NCBI GenBank assembly: GCA_964020975.1
Contig: OZ026621.1
Span: 95,730,005-95,794,004, forward strand
Reading direction: 5' to 3'
DNA length: 64,000 nucleotides
DNA from: Hermodice carunculata
Lineage: Eukaryota > Annelida > Polychaeta > Eunicida > Amphinomidae
Shown one piece after another: positions 1 through 10,690 of this stretch; the first letter of the stretch is position 1; each line of letters starts with the position of its first letter. The notes under the pieces were generated by a model. The model was not told the origin of the DNA. It worked only from the letters and a program-made list of their open reading frames with translations, and searched no databases. A program made the translations under genes and the position numbers.

Positions 1-227
1 ATCATCAGTTTTTTTACAAAATAAGGTGGTCCAGCCACCGTTTTTGGTGTGATTTGGCCACCGGGTTAGCAGCTTTTTCTAGCACTCTGAATGACACCAC
101 TATCTATCATTTTGAAGCTATTCAAGATCTTACTTATGTGTATTTGCCTGATGTCCATAGATTGAAAGCTTACAACTTTGGTTCATGGTTCATTGGATGC
201 GGTTATGTCACAAACCTGCAACTTGGA
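1..227. other. No identifiable feature
   Basis: AT-rich sequence. The 78-codon frame here has no recognisable domain or splice context, so nothing is called. Confidence 0.5.
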
Positions 228-234
228 GTTGGAA

Positions 235-372
235 TGGTACCTCTATTGTATTTTTGCTTTTTGCCCAGAACCACTTTCCAGTTGTCATGATCCTATTCCG
301 CAGTCCGAACTTTTTACTGTCCATAAGCTAACCTGTCACTGTCTGACCTATACACGTATGGAAGTACTATGC
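235..372 (-). repeat. R1 interspersed repeat, short fragment
   Basis: This segment matches, in reverse orientation, the distal end of the R1 repeat seen at 4095-4545, 6205-6893 and 28290-29000. The shared words are 'cataagctaacctgtcac' and 'ggaagtact'. No protein coding is apparent. The class of R1 is unknown; its size and copy spread suggest a non-autonomous transposon. Confidence 0.6.
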
Positions 373-400
373 ATGATAGTTTTGTAGCTATTGTTGAAGT

Positions 401-1276
401 TTTCCCGAGGTGTTGTGGTAATCTTAAAGCTGTTTCCTACTGAAGACGCCAACACATTCCAATAAAGTATGTATATATATATATATTCCAGTGGACAGAG
501 ATCACATATATAAGTTCTACCATATAACCACTGGGTACTCAACTTATTAATATACCAAGCCTTATATACTTCACAGAAGCTCACAGTAATTCCATATCAT
601 GTAAATGTATACATATATTTATCTTATTGTACAATCTTCATATTGATGTGATTGTTCATCAGCTATTCAATGAAAGTGTTGGTGGTAGAGGGGGGAGGGG
701 CACAACGCCCACAATGCTAAACTGGTATAACTTGCCCTCGGCGAGGGTGCCGTCACCTGAAAGCGTGTATGTGTGTGTGTGTGTGTGGGGGGGGGGTCAT
801 GGAGCAGGTATATGGCTTACCCTAGATGGAATGGGGGAAGTGGGGTAGATATAGGGTCCTGAATGTGGTACAAAACTCATAGTAATCGTCTCCTGGCATA
901 TGCAATGGCCATGGTTTTTCCATGCTTTTAAAATTATAATTGCCCTAATTTGCATAATATAAAATGAAAATAAGACAATTCGGCAAGTTGTTTATGTAAA
1001 GCAGTATATGACAAGAAGCCATTTGTTGGACAAATTGAGGGAAAAGTGCCCAGTGGTTCTCCAAAACAATTCCGAAGGAAATAGCCAAGCGATTTCAAGT
1101 TTTTTAAAGGACACCATATTTGCCACACCCCCCCCCTAAAAAAACCCATTACAAATAAAATGTACTTAAGCTTGACATTTTCAACAAGCGAAATAGAGCT
1201 CCACCCACGGTACATCCCGATTACGTTTGATGAAGATCCAATCAACGGGAAACAAGGTATACATTGATTTATATTG
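401..1276. other. Gene-free stretch
   Basis: It contains a short TA run (471-486), a GT/G-run near 772-797 and A/C homopolymers near 1127-1145. The open frames on either strand have no recognisable domain or convincing splice sites. It would be intron or downstream sequence of the minus-strand lectin gene if that gene continues left. Confidence 0.4.
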
Positions 1277-1562
1277 GTACCACTGCACTAACAATGCTAA
1301 CATTGACATGTATATTAGAATCCCAACACCACCTATGCTAACATTGACATTTATGCTGGTATACCTACACTAACTGTACTAACCATGACATTAAAAACTA
1401 GTATCACCACGCTAGCTATGCTAACATTGACATTTATACTAGTATCACCAATCTAACTATGCTAGCATTGACATTTCAAATGGTATGCCTACACTAAACA
1501 TGCTAACATTGGCATTTATACTGGTATCACCACACTAAGTAAGCTAACATTGACAGTTATTG
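1277..1562. repeat. Minisatellite, ~41-bp unit, about 7 copies
   Basis: The core gctaacattgacat or a close variant recurs at 1296, 1337, 1378, 1420, 1461, 1502 and 1543, a spacing of 41-42 bp. A second conserved block, 'ctggtatcaccacacta', lies between cores. Units have diverged by point changes but keep register, so this is a true tandem array. Confidence 0.9.
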
Positions 1563-1704
1563 ATGCACACCTACATTTTATGTACTCGATAAAATTTAGA
1601 ATATGAGAGCAACGTTACGTGATAAATAGATTTCATACCAACGGACTTACATTTGTATGATACCAGGCAGCTTGGAGAGGTCAAAAATTACAAAGGCGTA
1701 AAAC

Positions 1705-1719
1705 ACGCGCGCGCGCGCG

Positions 1720-1797
<78 letters not shown>
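1705..1797. repeat. (CG)n-(CA)n alternating purine-pyrimidine tract
   Basis: About eight CG dinucleotides (1706-1721) run straight into roughly 37 CA dinucleotides. Uninterrupted alternating purine-pyrimidine DNA of this kind is the classic Z-DNA-forming sequence. The ORF across it encodes only Thr-His repeats and is spurious. Confidence 0.95.
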
Positions 1798-1798
<1 letters not shown>

Positions 1799-1997
1799 TA
1801 GGCATTATATGTCCCAGTTGCAACTGTACGACTTAAATAATTCAAAGATTTGAACTGTAAAATGGATGCCTGCTTTCGTTCAATGTTTTTCTGTCCGTGT
1901 ACAACTTGACGCTCTTTGGTTCATTCATTTATTATGTCAAATCTCTGCTCTGCACACTTTATAGATCATATTTAAAAAGAAACCATAAATGACAAAC

Positions 1998-2210
1998 CTG
2001 GATCCCTTTTGATGTGGTTGACAATAAATCTGTGCTCATCTTGACTGTCTACTGACACTAATTGGCCACCGCGAGCCTTACATCTTCTCTGTGCAGTGAA
2101 CCAGGAAACGCGATGAGTGTCGAACAAATAACAAGTCGGTTTATTTGCGAACTGTTTTGCTGGCGCTCTGAAGCCATTCGGACATCTCCGTCGAGGTCGC
2201 CCACGGTTTT
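1998..2210 (-). CDS. C-type lectin domain exon (N-terminal half of CTLD)
   Basis: Read on the minus strand from an acceptor (tcttttcag) to a donor (CCAG|gtttgt), this 213-nt exon is open in one frame. It encodes RRCPNGF, then PTCYLF, a Trp, RRCKARGG and QLVSVDSQDEHRFIV. That order (Cys-Pro-x-Gly, Cys-Tyr, Trp, Cys, Gly-Gly-x-Leu-Val-Ser-Val then Glu-x-x-Phe) is the first half of a long-form C-type lectin domain, a secreted carbohydrate- or ligand-binding fold. The exon starts and ends in phase 1. Its start phase fits exon 1 at 3461-3701, where a split GAA codon is rebuilt. The second half, with the calcium-site and WND motifs, was not found and probably lies left of the window. The longer open frame on this strand (2058-2264) is a shadow in another frame. 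Confidence 0.8.
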
Positions 2211-3460
2211 CTGAAAAGATTGTTCATTGCCGGCTGTAGTAGACACCCCATAATTTCGAGGCATCAGTTTGAAAAATTATCTGAAGGCAATGTCATATCC
2301 CACATCACCAAAGAACATTTTTCACATGTTTATCTACATCTATTGGAGAATTGTTATCTTATAGGTGATGCACAACATATATCTATTTTAATATCTTGCA
2401 TTCAGCTGTTGAATATCAAAGGCTTAATTCGTGCATTTTGCTTGTAAATTTAAAAGAAAAGAGGAAGCATTGTTTGATTTTTAAGTATATTGTTTCGTTG
2501 CAGTTAACCGTAAATGTAGGTATTAAAACTGGAAAACTTACAAATTTGCAACCTTAGTCATTTAAGAGGTTCATGTAACACATTTGTCTCATCAGCAACA
2601 TGAGATATGTTGGGTGCGGATAATGCTGGACAGACGTATAGCATCTCACGGTATAAACTGCTTAGGGTGGGCGTGGCCTGTGATGTCTTCAGGCCCTACA
2701 AAGCAGGCAGCTGTCAATAATTATATTCAATTACATATATGACCCAAGGCAATGTAAGCAACATCACTGTCATTGACCATGTTCAGGTGGAAGTGATCAC
2801 ATAACCGAAAAGGATGAAATGATAAATGAAAATAATAGACGTGTATGTGAAATATGAAAATAAACGAAGGTTGGAAAATGAAAGAAAAGCAGATGCACAT
2901 GATCAGATCAGAAAATAAGATTTTTTCTCATTGTTATGCTTCCTGAAAATAATTGCTTATTAAAAGGAATATAATTAATTTATAAAGATTCAATTAAATA
3001 TATGTTGATAGATTGGAGGAAATATACTTCACTGCAATAATGCAGAAGCTGTCATTTTATCACATTGCTGCTGGAAATCACGTGGTGTTTGCGTGTACAG
3101 CGTCACAATTTGGTTGATAGTTTGCATTTTGCAAGTTGACAATGGCGGTGGTTGTCTGCGGCTGTTCACTCTATGGTCGTCTATACAGGAATCTTAGAAT
3201 GTTGCTCCTTAGATCTTCGAGACAGGTTTCCGTTGAGTCGATGACACACAAAAGCAGGTGGTGGTCAGCACAGTTATCATTTTTCAAAGTCTCTGAGAAG
3301 ACCGGGAGCACATATATACGCATCAGTATATAAAGTCTTCAGCTTATGTGCTGGTCACAAGCGGAAGCATCTATTTTGATGACAGCGAGTGTCGACTTTC
3401 TTGTTGTATCCTTATATGACAAATCACTATTTTCAATAAATCTTAAAGACACAATATTAC
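2211..3460 (-). other. Intron of the C-type lectin gene
   Basis: About 1.25 kb between the two in-phase exons. Donor is ACAG|gtaata at 3461/3460 and acceptor cttttcag at 2212-2211. The stretch is AT-rich, with no recognised repeat or gene. Frames at 2220-2447 and 3136-3333 on the plus strand have no family features. Confidence 0.6.
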
Positions 3461-3701
3461 CTGTTATTCCATTGTCACATCTGGTTTTCTGTCGTTTCAA
3501 GCGCGTGGCCATGGCATGACTCTGTTTCTTTAGGAGTTGAATCTCCGTCTTCAGGGCTCTGACTTCGGTGGCCAAGCTTTGAAGTAAATCCAGAAGTATT
3601 GTCTGCTGGTTCCATTGTTTTTCCGTTTGTTTTTCAGTTTCATTGTCAGCAACAGCATCAAGAACTGCCACAAAAACTAAAAGAATCAAAACTTTATCCA
3701 T
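3461..3701 (-). CDS. Secreted C-type lectin, exon 1: signal peptide and coiled-coil neck
   Basis: The start is ATG at 3701 in a strong Kozak context (cacaccATGG). Residues 1-18 form a signal peptide (MDKVLILLVFVAVLDAVA, likely cleaved after Ala18). Residues ~19-70 are a Glu/Lys/Gln-rich stretch with heptad leucines (LLDLLQSLATEVRALKTEI), predicted as a coiled coil, followed by a basic LKRQK and a Cys. The exon ends with donor ACAG|gtaata in phase 1, which fits the lectin-domain exon at 2210-1998. Signal peptide, oligomerising coiled coil and then CTLD is the build of collectin- or mannose-binding-like secreted lectins of invertebrate innate immunity, so an extracellular recognition role is inferred. 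No collagen repeat is visible. Confidence 0.75.
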
Positions 3702-4085
3702 GGTGTGCAAAGTGTGTTTTCACATTAGCACCGCATAGGCTTAATAATTTTTTTTTGTTTTTCAGTTTCAATGTTCGAGCCGATAACTGCCTGTTTTGCC
3801 TAACGTAAAGCCCGGCTGAAATGATGAGAGGTTTGTCTCTCGGCTTGAGTCCTCGACGCCATTTGATATTGGTGGAATGAGACCTGTCGTGGTCTGTCGT
3901 GCCAAATAACGCCACAAAGGCCATACCTTGGTCACGTGGAGCAGCTGGTCTTGATGACACGACAGACCAACAGCTGGGCTGTGGACATGTGGCGCCAACA
4001 CCTTTTAGGTCTAAGGAGCATCACTCAGTCATCAGCCATATTTATGTTTTAAAGATAACGGACTGTTTCAATATCATATATCTAT
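3702..4085. other. Upstream region of the lectin gene
   Basis: 5' flank of the minus-strand lectin gene. No TATA box was recognised. An 11-bp inverted repeat, ggtctgtcgtg (3889-3899) and cacgacagacc (3957-3967), could form a cruciform or bind a dimer, but nothing else supports a role. Confidence 0.35.
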
Positions 4086-4094
4086 CTGTTGTAT

Positions 4095-4545
4095 TTGTGT
4101 CTTTTCGTCTAGAACCGCTTCCTGGTAGTCATTGTCCTATTCCGTAGTCCGAACTCTCTGCACTCCATAAGCTAACCTGTCACTGCCTAACCTTTATACA
4201 CATGGAAGTACTTTTGTCACGTTCTTTTGTAGAATTTTGACTCAGGCTGTGTTAGCCAAAATAAATTTAAGGGTCTTCAGCGGGGAACTACTCAGAACAT
4301 GCTTCGAAGCCTGTACCTGCACATGGCTCTCTGAGTAGTAGCTTTTTGTCTAAGTTAAATATTCAGCAAAGACAACCCACATAATAATGAATAATATGCA
4401 CGTGACAAATGGTGAATTAGCTAAATAAGTGAAGTTTTGCTTAGAAATGTTGACTGAAGTATGAAAGCAGAATGCCTATCAATCCAATCATAATGTCTAA
4501 ATAGTATTGAACAGGTTCAGGTAAGAATAATTTGACTTACCCCTC
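4095..4545 (-). repeat. R1 interspersed repeat copy
   Basis: Reverse-oriented copy collinear with 6430-6893 and 28540-29000. Shared blocks include 'taagctaacctgtcactg', 'tcttcagcgggg' near 4274 and 'tattcagcaaagacaaccca'. The copy is internally diverged by small indels, so it is not a recent duplicate. No coding capacity. Confidence 0.75.
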
Positions 4546-4550
4546 AAAAT

Positions 4551-5700
4551 ATATGTGTAAAGGCGATGAAAAGATTTTCATGCGTTAGGAGCCTATGTGA
4601 TTACAGCTACTCCAATCGTGTCCTTTAAGTACCACACCAAATGCGGCTCTCACCTGTCATTTGCACACGCAATGTTTGTTTCATCTGCAAATTCCATTAA
4701 CTTTTTTTACAAGCTTTCGGGGAGCAGATATTACTTTGCCATTTGTAAATATTACTACATAAAAATGAAAATTTTCAAATGTAGCCCGAATGATTCTCCC
4801 CGAAATGTAAAACATTTGTATCACGCCTGTTTAACAAACATTAGTCGTCAAACTATGTATCCGATAAAATGTTAAATATCTTGTATGAAACGTAAACAAT
4901 ACAAAGTAGAACTAAATGTTAAATATGAACATAAATGTCATAAAATAGTTAAACAGAGAAAACATTAACATACGCACATATGCACAAAGTCGGTAAATAT
5001 AGCGTTTTCCCTCGTAGATATCGTTGCTTTTACTTTGCTGTGCGTATGACCATACGGGAGTTTATTTCCATGCCGATTGGAAAACTTACAGTTTCAGAGA
5101 AATGTGACTGTCCTGTGCTCATCCGGCCTTAAACGCGGAGACGTGGATTTTCCAGCATAAATGACATTTTCGTGTGTGTGTGTGCGTGTGGTGCCCCAAC
5201 ATGGATCTTATTCATTTTGGTTTAAAATAAATAGACTTCATTGTACTTAAAAGTAATCTTACATGAATGATATGTGGGGGTCACTGATGGCTGATTCGTA
5301 TTCACTATAGTAGCCCAGTAGACTTGGGAATGAAATCAAGATCACTTGTTTGGAATAATAACGTAGCCTTTGCAGAGAACCTTTATCAAATGCAACCTCT
5401 GAACCTCGACTCAAATACATCTTGAGTAAGAGCGTAAATAGCAAATTCAAAAGTTCCTCATAAATGCGGTTTAAGTACCCAATTTAGTCACAACCAATTC
5501 CGTGGAGCGAATCATAATCATGTGCATAAAAAAGTCCTACATCAAAAAACTCAAATGCACAGGCAAACAGACCTCAGTTGGCCTGTGGCATTGGGATTGT
5601 AATCTAGACATTCCTGGAGGTGTCATTTTGAAACATATGTCACTAAAGTAAAAGTGTATATTACATTGAAAATTCAGTCAAGGTGTTCCATATGTACTGT
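4551..5700. other. Gene-free stretch
   Basis: Open frames at 4597-4875 (plus) and 5259-5450 (minus) show no domain, signal peptide or splice context. A short GT run lies near 5174-5189. Nothing else was recognised. Confidence 0.4.
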
Positions 5701-5701
5701 C

Positions 5702-5746
5702 TTTATTTATTTATTTATTTATTTATTTATTATTAAATTATTATTA

Positions 5747-5829
<83 letters not shown>

Positions 5830-5850
5830 TTTTTTTTTTTTGGGGGGGGG
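5702..5850. repeat. (TTTA)n, (TTA)n, T-run and G-run compound microsatellite
   Basis: TTTA units (5702-5731) pass into about 30 TTA units, then a T run and nine or ten G. The overlapping poly-Leu/Phe frame is an artefact of the repeat. Confidence 0.95.
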
Positions 5851-5949
5851 TCATTTGCGTAAGTCTGTCAGAATGGAAACTGATGTTTGCTTGTTTTTAC
5901 CATCTGGCAAACCCTCAATGTAAATAACCACTCGATTCGGCTCTACCAC

Positions 5950-6160
5950 ACCAGGGCCGGGAGTAAGTCATAGGCAGTCCTGAGCACTTTGCCAGAAATT
6001 GGCAGTATTTACTCAATTGTCACAAACTTGAGTCATTCTTTTGAAACATTAACTCCAGGGTCGGGAGTCAGTTATAGGCTGTCCCAAGTACTAAGCCAAA
6101 AATTGACAGGATCTACACAATTATTACAAATTTGATTCATTCTTTTGACACAGAAACTAA
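5950..6160 (+). repeat. Two tandem ~102-bp units at the left end of an R1 copy
   Basis: The sequence 'ccagggccgggagtaagt' at 5953 recurs as 'ccagggtcgggagtcagt' at 6055. Each is followed by similar 'cataggc', 'attgacag' and 'cattcttttga' blocks. The pair sits directly before the R1 copy at 6205-6893 and may be part of that element. Confidence 0.65.
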
Positions 6161-6204
6161 GAGTTTAAAACTAGATAGAAGTTGATTTCTTGGAGACTTT
6201 CATA

Positions 6205-6893
6205 GGGAGGAGTAGGTGTCATCATGGAGTTTGTTTTACATTTCTGGTACAGGATGCCCAATGTCACAGCACTTGTTAGGGATTCTCCAGGTTTACACAG
6301 CTGTCTGGCAGTAGCTTTTTATTTTGTAATCACCGGGATTGAATATATAACCCCAGTTTTTTCTACCTCAGTTATACAGTGGCAAGTGGTTGGACTAATG
6401 TGCCCTGACAGCTGGAAAAGGTACATACTAGTCCAGGTGTAAGTCACATTATTCTTATATGGACTTGTTCTATACTATTTAGTACATATGTTTGGATTGA
6501 TAAGTATTCTGCATTCATATTGAAGCTCTGCATTTATAAGCAAAATGTCACTTGTTTAGCTAACTTATGATTTGAAACGTTCATATTTATTCATTATTAT
6601 GTGGGTTGTCTTTTCTGAATATTTAGCTTATACAAGGAAGAGCCGCTACTTTGAGAGACGTGTACGGGTACAAGCTCAGAAACTACTTACTTCTTCTGAA
6701 GATTCTTTAATTTATTTGGGTTGATGCAGCCTTGTGTCGACATTCTACAGAGAAACGTGTACAATATGGACAATAGTACTTCCATGTGTATACAGGTTAG
6801 ACAGTGACAGGTTAGCTTATGGAGAGTGAAGGTTTCGGATTGCGGAATAGGGTAATGACTACTAGGAAGTGGTTCTGAACAATAAACACATAT
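6205..6893 (+). repeat. R1 interspersed repeat, longest copy pair member
   Basis: Collinear over about 690 bp with 28290-29000. Blocks include 'gtcatcatggagtttg', 'gaagctctgcatttataag', 'cattattatgtgggttg' and 'gtgacaggttagcttatgga'. Frames are broken in both copies (for example the 72-codon frame 6224-6442), so coding is unlikely. Likely a non-autonomous mobile element; family not recognised. Confidence 0.75.
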
Positions 6894-6895
6894 AC

Positions 6896-7490
6896 AGTTG
6901 GTCATGATAAACCTCCTAAAGTATTTGAGTTCGTGATAACACCAGATACTGTTGGTTAATAGCATGGAAGTGGGACAGTTTTTTGCGGTTTTCTCAAAAC
7001 CGCCAAAAATAACCTATGCCGTTTTTTATTTAGTGGGACGATTTACCTTATTTGTCATAATACGAGGAGTGTTTAAGCTGTCACACTGATGGTGAATATC
7101 AACCAGTCTGCATCATCCAGAAGCAGCAACGATTGTCGCCTAGTATTTGGTATGTTCCTCTGACATGGTATTTTCTAGACAGCTGTTGAATGAGTTTGCA
7201 GGTCACTTTCAACTTTATAAAAAGGATAAAAGCTGACACTAATTGCAAATTCATATCAGAAAATGCAATGGTATTTAACATTTTGAAGCAGATGTATTAT
7301 TAACTATAGACTTATACTCGACTGATTGTCTGCTTCTTGTAATTTATATATATACGTTTTGACCGATACCTATGAAGTGTGATCGTTTTGCATTTCTTTC
7401 AACATGTTTACATTCTTTCGTTGTCACTCTGTCAGAGTTAGGCAAGTTCTTTTAGTAGTTAGTAGTTACTGCCTGACATCTGTGCACAGA
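6896..7490. other. Gene-free stretch
   Basis: AT-rich sequence with no repeat match inside the window and no convincing exon. The frames at 6687-6965 and 7099-7281 are unsupported. Confidence 0.35.
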
Positions 7491-7571
7491 TCCCAGAGGC
7501 AACCATGTGAATGTGTACAAGATCATTGTCAAGTACCCAGACTCCATGTACAGACATGGCAATACCCAGGT
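7491..7571 (+). CDS. Possible orphan exon, unknown protein
   Basis: An acceptor-like tgtgcacag precedes 81 nt open in a frame giving VNVYKIIVKYPDSMYRHGN, followed by CAG|gtacctg, a usable donor. Codon choice and the beta-strand-like alternation look protein-like. The longer frame over the same DNA (7404-7685) looks less so. No family is recognised and no partner exon was found, so this is a weak call. Confidence 0.3.
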
Positions 7572-7699
7572 ACCTGTGCTGATTTATGCCTCCATAGTGT
7601 AGAATGGAGCACATCTGCCGATGTGAAAGAAACAATTACACTGCAACATAAATTGGCACAGACCCTAAAAAAATATTCAAGTTAAAATTTTCAGACAGA

Positions 7700-9960
7700 T
7701 ATCAAAATTGCGTGTTTTTCACATAATTTGAGATAGGGTTCTTCTCTCAGACTATTAGCATGTTACTCTGTACTCAATTCTGAAAATTGGTTTATGAACA
7801 AATTTCAATCTGGTATGAGACATGAGCGAGTATCTAAGAGAAGTCAGAACTCAAATCACTTATGATGCTCTTATGCGTATTTGATAAACCTGTACTTCTG
7901 GTACGTGACCCGTTGTGATGACTGATTGGAAGTGGAGCTAGCCCAGGGAAGGGGATTGGACAGATAATGATGATGTCACAGAGACCAACGTCAGGTTTTC
8001 TGCAAGGAAAAATTAAACATAAACCCAACCCAAATGTCAAGCTAGGGGATATCACACAGATATTTTGAAACAAGTTTATATCATCATTCATGACCAGTTT
8101 CATCATAATAAAATCAAGCAGAACTGTGCGTGAATGAGAAAAAGCCTAGCGGACAATTTAAGTGCAAAAGTGATTCATATTTCATCTTAACCAGATGGAA
8201 AGGGATGTCAGTTTGTCGACGGACAGGCACGATTTTTTTTTTTGCAAATTGATGAGAGGAAAACTTGTTATTACGGAAAGACGACAGAAGCTAAAGGGGA
8301 ATTAAGGGCAGTTTGCCGAGGGAGAAGGAAAATAAATGTAGCAAGAAGAGAAGGAATACAGACGGAATGCCGGGAGTGGCGACAAAAAATTAATCCATGA
8401 AAGGAGTTGCTAATAGAAGGATGGAAAAAGACACAAGCGGGAGATACAGCAAAGTTAAAAAGCTGTAAGAGACCATTGATATCATCATAGAGAGATGGTA
8501 TACATTCGGTAACCGGAGAGTAAAGAATTGCAAAAGGTAGACAGATAACTGTAATATTATATTTGAAAGGCGAAAGGACAAACACGGTGAAAATTTGAGA
8601 TAGAAAAAAAAGGATGCATGACTGAAGAAGAGAAACAGAAATTTTGAAGCGAATCAGAAGAAACATAGGTATTGGCGGACACTGTGGGTGCTTATGCAGG
8701 AGGGCCAGACATTGCAGATGAAGGAGTCAGTGGAATGAAGAATTAACTAGAGGACAGTAATTGAAGGATTCGGAATGCATGAGGAGAGTTACAGAAGGGA
8801 GAAGGCGGTGCTAAAATGATGTTAAAATGAAATGATACAATTAGTTAGGATAGAGCAGTGACTATGTAGTCAGGTAAAAATGGAGAGTCAACATAGCTGC
8901 TTGAGAAAGACTTTATTGGAAAAGTATAGCAGTTTACTGGGGATTGGGCTTGGTTATGCCCAGTTGTATTGCAGAGTGTAAAATGAAATAGCATGGAAGG
9001 CTTGAGAAGCAAGACCCAACGCTTAAAGTAGTCATATCAGATATGACATATAGAGATTTAATGACATCAGAAGAGAAAGAGATTGCGGGGGGGGGGTAGA
9101 TGCACAGATAGCATTATAGAGACGAGAAAGTCAGAATAAAAGAGAATTTTGAATCGAAATTTTGATATGAGGACAGTAGTGTAAGGTACATTGACAAAAA
9201 CAGATAAATACTGATCGATGAGAATTAAACTCTAAAATGGGATAAGACCGCTCCTGCTCAAAGATGGATGTGAATAAGGGAATAAAAATTTACCTGTGGA
9301 AGAAAGTGCGGATAAGTTGGAACCTTTCCTCATAGACTAATTGGAATATATTTGAAGAAAAGTGAGAGCAGAACAAGGCCTAATATAAGAAGAAAAAACA
9401 CAATAAGAGAACGTATCATAGATGCAGCAGAACAGTCAATGTGAAGAAAGAGTTGGAATCCAGCAGTGGGAGGTTTGTTGAAGTGTATTAGGGCAGTAAA
9501 GAGATTTGAGTCCCCGTCCATGTCAAAAGAAAAGGTTGATTCAGAAACTCTGATAAAAAACATTTAATCAAATCATATAGAGAACCTGCACACAAAAATA
9601 GCTGGGAATAACTGACATGGGGGGGGGGGGGGGCAGAGAGTAAATAGGGTAACCAACCGCATCAAACAGTGTGCCATAAAGCAGCATGCAGACTTGACAG
9701 GTTAAGTAAATGCAAGTATATTTTATAATTAGCAGCCTTGAAAAGTATCCACATATCACCTTTTCGGTCATTTGGATTATGCAACACCCGTCATTGATGG
9801 ATGCTACTGTCGGTGTGCTCAATTGTTAGAATCGATCCAACATAAAGCAGTGCTGTAGATCACAGACAAATCAAGTAGTCGGGAGAAGGTCCTAAAATGT
9901 CTCGGTTGGTCTAGTGTGCAGGTTAAGAGCAGCTTTATTACTATAACATCTAGACGTAAC
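7700..9960. other. Gene-free, strongly purine-rich plus strand
   Basis: From about 8130 to 9560 the plus strand is dominated by A and G (for example the tracts around 8590-8660 and 8780-8820). The minus-strand frames 8271-8666 and 9330-9563 are therefore pyrimidine-rich and encode Phe/Leu/Ser-rich peptides without features. G runs lie at 9088-9097 and 9620-9633. No gene is supported. Confidence 0.45.
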
Positions 9961-9963
9961 AGG

Positions 9964-10152
9964 TCAAGTCGTCCCAAAATGAGGTCGTCCCAAGTCAATT
10001 CGTCCCCTAGGATCTCGTCTCAAGGTGATGGTGTCCCCAAACTATCTCGTCCTAGTGCCAAGTCGTCACGTTACCAACTCGTCCCATTGTCAAGTCCTTC
10101 CAAGGTCAAGTTGTCCCAATTCCAGCTGGTCCCAATACAAACTCGATCGTCC
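9964..10152. repeat. Minisatellite, 16-bp unit built on TCGTCCCAA
   Basis: About twelve diverged units of 15-16 bp share a core tcgtcccaa (cgtccc, cgtctc, cgtcct, cgtcac variants) in fixed register. The long Ser/Arg-rich frame over it (9916-10203) is a by-product of the repeat. Confidence 0.85.
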
Positions 10153-10690
10153 TTGTCAGGGAACACACCTCAATTTAGGCTACATATTCCAGTTATGCTG
10201 TGATAGCCTTTTATCTCAGACATACATTCCTGACTTTAAATTAGTAAGAAGATCCTTACTCGAATACAGCGTGAACGAGACGCAATCACGGGTGCGGGTA
10301 ATCGACAGAAATACAGAAATTGTCTCCCATCGGCGCTATCTGTATACAACTGGATTTTTAAAGAATACATTTCCCTGTCAAAGTTTCACTTTGTATACAA
10401 TTCTGACAATTTACACAATACGTTAAGGTTTGAAAGAAACACAGAGATAATCAGCAATAACGTAAAGAAACAGAAATGGAGGTCCGCCATGCATTTTGGA
10501 TTGCATCTGTGTCTGTGTCCGGTTTGCAGATTTAACTTTGCATTTCTTAAAAACCTGACGATATTTTGTAAATTTACAGCGGAATGGACCTTCTTCTACT
10601 TCTTCTTCTTTTGACTTTAAATAATGAAGTCTCTTGGGGCAAAACAAAACTGATTAGTTATAGCGGATTTGAAATTTAAATATTGCATAG
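10153..10690. other. Gene-free stretch
   Basis: Nothing recognised. Frames on both strands are short and featureless. Confidence 0.35.

Noticed and set aside
1277-1562. CRISPR-like regular repeats
   Set aside because: Repeats and spacers both diverge in parallel and the genome is animal; it is a minisatellite.
2058-2264. 68-codon minus-strand frame
   Set aside because: Shadow frame; the lectin-domain reading in another frame has splice sites and conserved residues.
3889-3967. MITE from an 11-bp inverted repeat
   Set aside because: Arms too short, with no target duplication or second copy.
8271-8666. 131-codon minus-strand frame
   Set aside because: Phe/Leu/Ser-rich peptide explained by the purine-rich plus strand; no domain, no splice context.
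9916-10426. 95- and 133-codon Ser/Arg-rich frames
   Set aside because: Products of the 16-bp minisatellite.
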